Below, piece after piece: positions 43,601 through 52,600 of a stretch of DNA of 64,000 bases; positions within the stretch are counted from its first letter, which is position 1, and each line of letters begins with the position of its first letter. Location: NCBI GenBank assembly GCA_039026915.1, contig JBCCLJ010000004.1:23507-87506 (forward strand). The letters are read 5' to 3'. The notes beneath the pieces are model-generated. The model saw only the letters and a program-made list of their open reading frames with translations. It did not search any database and was not told where the DNA came from. A program made the position numbers and the translations under genes. The stretch is from JBCCLJ01 sp039026915 (GTDB taxonomy: Bacteria > Acidobacteriota > Thermoanaerobaculia > Multivoradales > Multivoraceae).

Positions 43601-46600
43601 GAGCTCGAGATGTCGTCGTTGATCTCGTTCGGATCATTGCCGGCGCCGAGGTCGGCATCGGAATCGAGATCCGACTGCACCGTGCCGCCCGCGTCCTCGA
43701 ACTGCGTGATCTCGGCGTAGTTGATGTAGTCCCCAGCGGCCAGCGGATCGTCGGCGAGCAGGGTGATCGTCACCGTGTCGGTACCGCCGACCGCGATCGG
43801 ACCGGCCAGGGTCGTCGTCGTGGTGCCGGTGGCTCCGGCGCCTCCGCTCCAGGTGCCGGCGCTCGACGCATCGAGGCTGAAACCGGTCGGGATGAAGTCG
43901 GTGACCACGACGTCGGTGACCGCGGCGGTGCTCTGGTTAGTCACGGTGATCGTGAAGGTCACCGGATCGCCCGGCTGAATCGAGGACGGAGTCGCGCCGG
44001 TCTTCTGGAGAGCCATGTCGTAGATCGGCGAGACCACGACCGTGTCCGGATCGAGGTCGTCGTGATCGGGGCCGTCTGAGATGTCGTCGTCGACCTCGTT
44101 CGGGTCGTTGCCGGCGCCGAGGTCGGCGTCGGAGTCGCTGTCGGGCTGTACTGTGCCGCCGGCGTCTTCGAACTGGAGGACCTCGGCGTAGTTGGTGTAG
44201 GCACCCGGAGCCAGCGGGTTGCTGGCGAGCAGTGTGATCGTGACGCTCTCCGTTCCGCTCGCCGCGATCGGCCCGGCGAGCGTCGTCGTCGTGGAACCGG
44301 TGGCTCCTGCGCCTCCGCTCCAGGTTCCCGCGCTCGAGGCATCGAGGCTGAAACCGGTCGGGATGGTGTCGGTGACGACGACGTCGGTGACGGGAGCCGT
44401 ACTCTGGTTGGTGACCGTGATCGTGAAAGTCACCGTCATCCCGGGCACGATCGGGTTGGGAGTCGCTCCGGTCTTCTGCAGAGCGACGTCGTACTCGTCG
44501 GCGATGGTGACGGTCTCAGGGTCGAGGTCGTCGTGATCGGCTGAGTTCGAAATGTCGTCGTCGATCTCGTTCGGGTCGTTGCCGGCGCCGAGGTCGGCGT
44601 CCGAATCGACGTCGGCCTGCACGTTGCCGCCGCCGTCCGTGAACTCGATCACCTCGGCGTAGTTCGTGTAGTCGCCGGCGGTCAGCGGGTCGTCGGCCGT
44701 CAGCGTGATCAGCACGCTGGCGTTCGCTCCCGGTGCGATCGGGCCGAGCAGCGTCGAGGACGTCGTGCCCGTGGCGCCGGCACCACCGCTCCACGTTCCG
44801 GCGCTGGATGCCGCCAAGCTGAAGCCGGTCGGGATGAAGTCTGTGACGACGATGTTGGCGACGTCCACGGTGCTCTGGTTGGTCACCGTGATCGTGAAGG
44901 TGACGTCTGCCCCGGCGAGGATCGTGCTCGGCGTCGCTCCGGTCTTCTGCAGAGCGACATCGAAGACGTCGCCGACGGCGACGGTCTCGGGATCGAGATC
45001 GTCGTGGTCGGGCGATCCATTGTCGATGTCGTCGTCGATCTCGTCGGCATCGTTGCCGGCACCGAGATCGGCGTCCGAGTCGCTGTCGGCAACGACGTTG
45101 CCGCCGTCGTCCTCGAACTGAGTGACCTCGGCATAGTTCGTGTAGTTGCCGACGGCGAGCGGGCTGTCGGCCGTCAGGCGAATCGTCACGACGCCCGTGC
45201 CGCCCGGTGCGATCGGTCCGGTAAGGGTGGTCGTCACGTCGCCCGTCGCCCCAGCGCCGCCGCTCCAGGTGCCGGCACTCAGTGCGCTCAGGCTGAAGCC
45301 GGTGGGGATCGTGTCGGTGACGACGACGTCGGTGACGTCCGCGGTCGATTGGTTGGTGACGGTGATCGTGAAGGTGACGTCCTCACCCGGCAGGATCGAG
45401 CTCGGCGTCGCACTGGTCTTCTGCAGTGCGACGTCGTAGTTCTGACCGACGCTGACGATGTCCGGATCGAGGTCGTCGTGGTCCGCAGAACCGTTCGAGA
45501 TGTCGTCGTCGATCTCGTCGGGGTCGTTGCCGGCGCCGAGGTCGGCATTCGAATCGGCGTCGTTTTGAACGTCGCCGGCGAGGTCTTCGAACTGCGTGAT
45601 CTCGGCGTAGTTCGTGTAGTTGCCCGCGGCGAGCGGAGCATCGGCCGTCAGCGTGATGGTGGCCGTATCCGTCGCGCCCGGAGCGATCGGTCCGGTGATC
45701 GTCGTGGTGACGTCTCCGGTGGCGCCGGCGCCGCCGCTCCACGTGCCCGCGCTGGCCGCCGCCAGGCTGAAGCCGGCGGGGATGGTGTCGGTGATGACGA
45801 CGTCGGTGACGTCGGCGGTCGACTGGTTGGTGACGGTGATCGTGAAGGTGACGTCTTCGCCGGGGTTGATCGCGCTCGGCGTCGCCCCGGTCTTCTGGAG
45901 AGCCATGTCGAAGACGTCGCCGACGGCGACGGTCTCCGGATCGAGATCGTCGTGATCGGCGGAGCCGTTGTCGATGTCGTCGTCGATCTCGTCGGGATCG
46001 TTGCCGGCGCCGAGATCGACGTTCGAGTCGATATCGGCCTGAATGACGCCGAGGTCGTCTTCGAACTGTGTGACTTCGGCGTAGTTCGTGTAGTTCCCGG
46101 CCGTCAGCGGGTCGTCGGCGATCAGCGTGATCGTCACCGTGTCGGTATCGCCGGGTGCGATCGGACCGCTGAGCGTGGTCGTCGTCAGGCCCGTAGCGCC
46201 CGCGCCGCCGCTCCAGGTACCGACGCTCGAGGCGTCGAGGCTGAAGCCGGCGGGGATCGTGTCGGTGACGACGACATCGGTGACGTCGGCGGTCGACTGG
46301 TTGGTGACGGTGATCGTGAAGGTGACGGTCTCTCCCGGGAGAATGGCCGACGGCGTGGCGTTGGTCTTCTGCAGTGCCACGTCGTAGACGTCTCCGATGT
46401 CGACCGTGCCCGGATCGAGGTCATCGTGATCGGCGGAGCCGTTGTCGATGTCGTCGTCGATCTCGTTGGGATCGTTGCCGGCGCCGAGATCGGCATCGGA
46501 GTCGGCGTCGGCTTGCACGACGCCGAGGTCGTCCTCGAACTGGGTGACCTCTGCGTAGTTCGTGTAGCTGCCCGCCGACAGCGGGTTGTTGGCCGTCAGT

Positions 46601-49600
46601 GTGATCGTCACCGTGTCGGTGCCGTCAGGGCCGATCGGGTCGGAGAGTGTGGTCGTCGTCGTACCGGTGGCTCCCGCGCCGCCGCTCCAGGTGCCCGCGC
46701 TGGCAGCGCTGAGGCTGAAACCGGCGGGGATGGTGTCGGTGATGACGACGTCGGTGACGTCGGCGGTCGACTGGTTGGTGACGGTGATCGTGTAGGTGAC
46801 GTTCTCGCCCGGCAGGATCTGGCTCGGCGAGCCGTCCGACTTCTGCAGCGCGACGTCGTAGCGCTGCCCGACAGTGACGCTTTCGGGGTCGAGATCGTCG
46901 TGATCGGCGGAGCCGTTGTCGATGTCGTCGTCGATCTCATTGGGATCGTTGCCGGCGCCGAGATCGGTATCGGAGTCGGCGTCGGCCTGGACGTCGCCCG
47001 CTGCGTCCTCGAACTGGGTGACCTCTGCGTAGTTCGTGTAGGTGCCGTTCGCCAGGGGGTTGTCGGCGATCAACGTGATCGTGACGGTGTCGGTGCCGCC
47101 GGCAGCGATCGGCCCGGCGAGCGTCGTGGTGACGTCGCCCGTCGCGCCCGCGCCGCCGCTCCAGGTCCCAGCGCTCGAGGCGTCGAGGCTGAAGCCCGCG
47201 GGGATCGTGTCGGTGATGACGACGTCGGTGACGTCGGCGGTCGACTGGTTGGTGGCCGTCAGAGTGAAGGTAACCGTCTCACCAGGCAGGATCGAGCTCG
47301 GCGTGGCGCTCGTCTTCTGGAGCGCGACATCGAAGACGTCGGCGATGTCGACCGTTCCCGGATCGAGGTCATCGTGGTCGGCCGAGTCCGAGATGTCGTC
47401 GTCGATTTCATTCGGGTCGTTGCCGGCGCCGAGGTCCGCGTCCGAGTCGACGTCGGTCTGTGGTGTGCCGCCGTCGTCGGTAAACGAGGTGACCTCGGCG
47501 TAGTTGCTGAAGCTACCTGCGGCCAACGGGTCGTCGGCTTCCAGTGTGATCGTGACCGGCACCGAGGCGCCCGGGGCGATCGGTCCGAGGATCGTCGTGG
47601 TGACGGTGCCGGTGGCGCCGGCGCCGCCGCTCCAGGTGCCGGCGCTCGAGGCGTCGAGGCTGAAGCCCACGGGGATCGTGTCGGTGACGACAGCGTTACG
47701 GATCGGTGCGGTCGACTGGTTGGTGACGGTGATCGTGAAGGTGGTCGTTTCGCCGGCGGCGATCGTCGACGGTGAGCCGTTGCTCTTTTGCAGGGCGGCG
47801 TCCCAGACCTGGTCGACGGTGACGCTCTCCGGGTCGAGATCGTCGTGGTCGGCGGAGCCGTTCGAGATGTCGTCGTCGATCTCGTTGGGGTCGTTGCCGG
47901 CGCCGAGGTCCGCGTTCGAGTCGGCGTCGGGCTGGACGATGCCGCCCGCGTCCTCGAACTGGGTGACCTCGGCGTAGTTGTCGTAGGTGCCCGAGGCCAG
48001 CGGATTGTCGGCTCTCAGGGTGATCGTCACCGCTCCCGTTCCGCTGGGAGCGATCGGGCCGCTGATCGTCGTGGTGACGAGGCCGGTGGCACCGGCGCCG
48101 CCGCTCCAGGTGCCTGCACTCGAGGCGTCGAGGCTGAACCCGGAGGGAATGGTGTCGGTGACGACGACGTCGGTGACGTCGGCGGTCGACTGGTTCGTCA
48201 CGGTGATCGTGAAGGTGACGGCGCCGCCCGGGGCGATCGTGCTCGGCGTCGCGCTCGTCTTTTGCAGCGCGACGTCGAAGACGGCGGCCACGACGACGGT
48301 GTCCGGATCGAGATCGTCGTGATCGGCCGAGTCCGAGATGTCGTCGTCGATCTCGTTGGGGTCGTTGCCGGCACCGAGATCGGTGTCCGAGTCGACGTCG
48401 GGCTGCACCGTGCCGCCCGCGTCCTCGAACTGGGTGACCTCGGCGTAGTTCGTGTAGCTGCCGGCCGGCAGCGGGCTGCTGGCGAGCAGGGTGATGGTGA
48501 CCGTATCGGTGTCCCCGGCGGCAATCGGCCCCGAGAGGGTCGTCGTGACGTTGCCGGTGGCTCCGGCGCCGCCGCTCCAGGTGCCGGCGCTCGAGACGTC
48601 GAGGCTGAAGCCCGTGGGGATCGTGTCGGTGACGACGACGTCGGTGATCGGCGCGGTCGACTGGTTGGTGACGGTGATCGTGAAGGTCACCGGCTGTCCG
48701 GCCGCGATCGGGTTCGGGGTCGCTCCGGTCTTCTGCAGGGCCGCGTCGTAGATCTCGGCGACCGTCACCGTCTCCGGGTCGAGGTCGTCGTGGTCGAGCG
48801 ACGCGTTGTCGATGTCGTCGTCGATCTCGTTGGGATCGTTACCCGCTCCGAGGTCGGCGTTCGAGTCGATGTCGGGTTGCACGACGCCGCTCGCGTCTTC
48901 GAACTGCGTGACTTCGGCGTAGTTCGTGTAGCTGCCGGCGGCCAGCGGATCGTCGGCCGCCAGCGTGATCAGCACGCTGGCGTTGGCGCCCGCTGCGATC
49001 GGGCCGGCGATCGTCGTCGTGACGTCTCCGGTGGCCCCGGCACCGCCACTCCAAAGACCGGCACTGGCGGCGGCGAGGCTGAAGCCCGTGGGGATCGTGT
49101 CGGTGACGACGACGTCGGTGATCGGTGCGGTCGACTGGTTGGTGACGGTGATCGTGAAGGTGACGTCTTCGCCGGCCGCAATCGTCGCCGGCGTCGCCAT
49201 CGTCTTCTGCAGCGCCACGTCGAAGACGTCGCCGACGGCGACCGTCTCGGGATCGAGGTCGTCGTGGTCGAGCGACGCGTTGTCGATGTCGTCGTCGATC
49301 TCGTTGGGATCGTTGCCCGCACCGAGATCGGCGTCGGAGTCGACGTCGGTCTCGACGTTTCCGGCCGCGTCTTCGAACTGCGTGACTTCGGCGTAGTTCG
49401 TGTAGTTGCCGGCGGCCAGCGGACTGTCGGCGGTCAGTCGAAGGGTCACGACGCTCGTACCACCCGGCGCAATCGGTCCTGCAAGCGTGGTCGTCGTGGA
49501 ACCGGTGACTCCGGCGCCGCCGCTCCACGTGCCCGCGCTGGCGGCTGCAAGGCTGAAGCCCGCGGGGATGGTGTCGGTGACGACGACGTCGGTGACGTCG

Positions 49601-52600
49601 GCGGTCGACTGGTTGGTGACGGTGATCGTGAAGGTGACGTCCTCGCCCGGCAGGATCGAGCTCGGCGTGGCATTCGTCTTCTGCAGGGCGACGTCGTAGA
49701 ACTGCGTGACCTGCACGAGGTCCGGATCGAGGTCGTCGTGGTCAGCGGAGCCGTTGGAGATGTCGTCGTCGATCTCGTCGGGATCATTCCCGGCCCCGAG
49801 GTCGACGTTCGAGTCGGCGTCGTTCTGCACGATGCCACCCGCATCTTCGAACTGCGTGATCTCGGCGTAGTTCGTGTAGTTGCCGGCAGCCAGTGGTGCG
49901 TCGGCCGTCAGCGTGATGGTGACGGTGTCCGTACCGCTCGCGGCGATCGGTCCTGCCAGGGTGGTCGTTGTCGTGCCGGTCGCTCCGGCGCCGCCGCTCC
50001 AAAGACCGGCACTGGCGGCGGCGAGGCTGAAACCGGCAGGGATCGTGTCGGTGATGACGACGTCGGTGACCGCGGCGGTCGACTGGTTCGTGACCGTGAT
50101 CGTGAAGGTCACGTCTTCGCCCGGGTTGATGATGGAGGGCGAGGCACCCGTCTTCTGGAGCGCCATGTCGAAGACGTCGCCGACGGCGACGGTCTCGGGG
50201 TCGAGATCGTCGTGATCGGCGGAGCCGTTGGAGATGTCGTCGTCGATCTCGTTCGGATCGTTGCCCGCGCCGAGGTCGTCGTTCGAGTCGATGTCGGCCT
50301 GGATCATGCCGCCGACGTCCTCGAACTGCGTCACCTCGGCGTAGTTCGTGTAATTGCCGGCGGCGAGAGGGTTGTCGGCGACCAGGGTGATCGTGACCGT
50401 GTCTGTCGCGCCCGGCGTGATCGGACCGCTGAGCGTCGTCGTGGTGAGACCCGTGGCTCCGGCGCCGCCGCTCCAGGTGCCGGCGCTCGAGGCGTCGAGG
50501 CTGAAGCCGGCGGGGATCGTGTCGGTGACGACGACGTCGGCGACCGAGGCGGTCGACTGGTTGGTGACGGTGATCGTGAAGGTGACGGTCTCGCCGGGCA
50601 GGATCGTCGAGGGCGTGGGATTCGTCTTCTGCAGCGCGACGTCGTAGACGTCGCCGACGTCGACGGTGCCCGGATCGAGGTCGTCGTGATCGGCGGAGCC
50701 GTTGGCGATGTCGTCGTCGATCTCGTTGGGGTCGTTGCCGGCGCCGAGATCGGCGTCGGAGTCGACGTCTGTCTGCACGGTGCCGCCAGCGTCCTCGAAC
50801 TGGGTGACTTCAGCGTAGTTCGTATAGGTCGCTGCCGCGAGCGGGTTGTTGGCCGTCAGCGTGATCGTCACTGCGGCGTTTCCGCCGGGCGCGATCGGTC
50901 CGGCGAGCGTCGTCGTGGTGAGACCGGTGGCGCCAGCGCCGCCGCTCCAGGTGGCGGCGCTGGCCGCCGCGAGGGTGAAGCCGGCGGGGATCGTGTCGGT
51001 GACGACAACGTCGGTGACGTCCGCGGTCGACTGGTTGGTGACCGTGATCGTGAAGGTGACGTCTTCGCCGGGAAGGATGGAGCTCGGCGAGCCGTTGGAC
51101 TTCTGCAGCGCAACGTCCCAGAGCTGGCCGACATCGACGGTCTCCGGGTCGAGGTCGTCGTGATCGGCGGAGCCGTTGGCGATGTCGTCGTCGATCTCGT
51201 TGGGGTCGTTGCCGGCGCCGAGATCGGTGTCGGAGTCGACGTCCGTCTGCACGGTGCCGCCGGCGTCCTCGAACTGGGTGACTTCGGCGTAGTTCGTGTA
51301 AGAGCCGTCGGTGAGCGGGGTGTCGGCAACCAGGGTGATCGTCACCGTGTCGGTGGCGCCGGCAGCGATCGGACCACTGAGCGTCGTCGTGGTGAGGCCG
51401 GTGGCGCCGGCGCCGCCGCTCCAGGTGCCGGCGCTCGTCGCGTCGAGACTGAAGCCCGCCGGGATCGTGTCGGTGATGACGATGTCGGTCACCGGCGCCG
51501 TCGACTGATTGGTCACGGTGATCGTGAAGGTCACCGGATCTCCGGGCATGATCGAGCTGGGCGTGGCGTTCGTCTTCTGCAGCGCGACGTCGTAGACGAC
51601 GACCGTCACCGACTCGGGGTCGAGGTCGTCGTGATCTGCCGAAGCATTGGAAATGTCGTCGTCGATTTCGTTGGGATCGTTGCCGGCGCCGAGATCGGCA
51701 TCCGAGTCCTGATCGGGCTGCACCGTTCCGTCGAAGGCGTCGCGGAACTCGGTGACCTCCGCGTAGTTCTGGTAGGTGCCGCCGCCCGGTGCGAAGGGAT
51801 CGTCGGCGCGCAGCGTGATGGTGACGTCGTCGGTGCCACCCGCGGCGATGGGCCCGGCGAGCGTGGTCATGACGTTGCCGGTGGCTCCTGCGCCGCCGCT
51901 CCAGGTGCCGGCGCTCGCAGCGTCGAGGCTGAAGCCCGTGGGGATCGTGTCGGTGACGACGACGTCGGTGACGGGCAGGCCGCTCTGGTTCGTGACGACG
52001 ATGCTGAAGGTGACCGCGTCGCCAGGGACGATCGAGGTGGGCGTGGCGTTGGTCTTCTGGAGAGCGACGTCGTAGATCGGGATGAAGCCGAAATCGATGG
52101 TCATGTCGCCGTTGTCGTCGTCGCCCGCGTCCTGGCCGTTGCCCTGGAAGGTCTCGGTCGCGTCGGTCGGCTCGCCGTCGGAGGTGAGACTGACGATCGG
52201 TGAAACGGCTGCGGTACCCGAGCCGCCGGGCTGGTCGCCGTTGTCGTTGCCGTCGATCTGGTTGTCGGCCGGGTCGGTGAACGTGCTGCTCGTCGGAGCG
52301 GTGCTCGGAGCCGCGACGACCACCTGGTAGTCGCCCGGTGGTAGCCCGTCGACGAAGTAGTTGCCGCTGCCGTCAGTCGTGTCGGAGCCGGCGACGAAAT
52401 CGTCGCCGCTGCCGAAGATGCCGTCCGGACCGGGATCGATCACCTGGACGAGCACGCCGGGAATGCCGGTCTCAGCGCCGTTCTGGGCGCCGTTGTCGTC
52501 GGCATCGTAAAAGACGGTCGAGCCGATGCTGACCGGCGTGTTGAAGCCGAAGTCGAGCGTGTGATCGTTCTCGCCAGGCGCGCCGGTGATCAGCTGGATC

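Noticed and set aside
41682..52074. CRISPR or satellite-type tandem repeat
   Set aside because: The period (about 472 bp) is in coding phase and each unit is a DUF11-like protein domain; there are no short identical repeats with unique spacers.
47788..52203. A 1,471-codon open frame on the plus strand opposite the DUF11 array, and a similar one at 45004-47775
   Set aside because: They are antisense to the repeat units. High GC and repeated codons leave the opposite frame open; the translation is Asp/Val/Arg-rich repeats of the shadow type, with no start signal or family.
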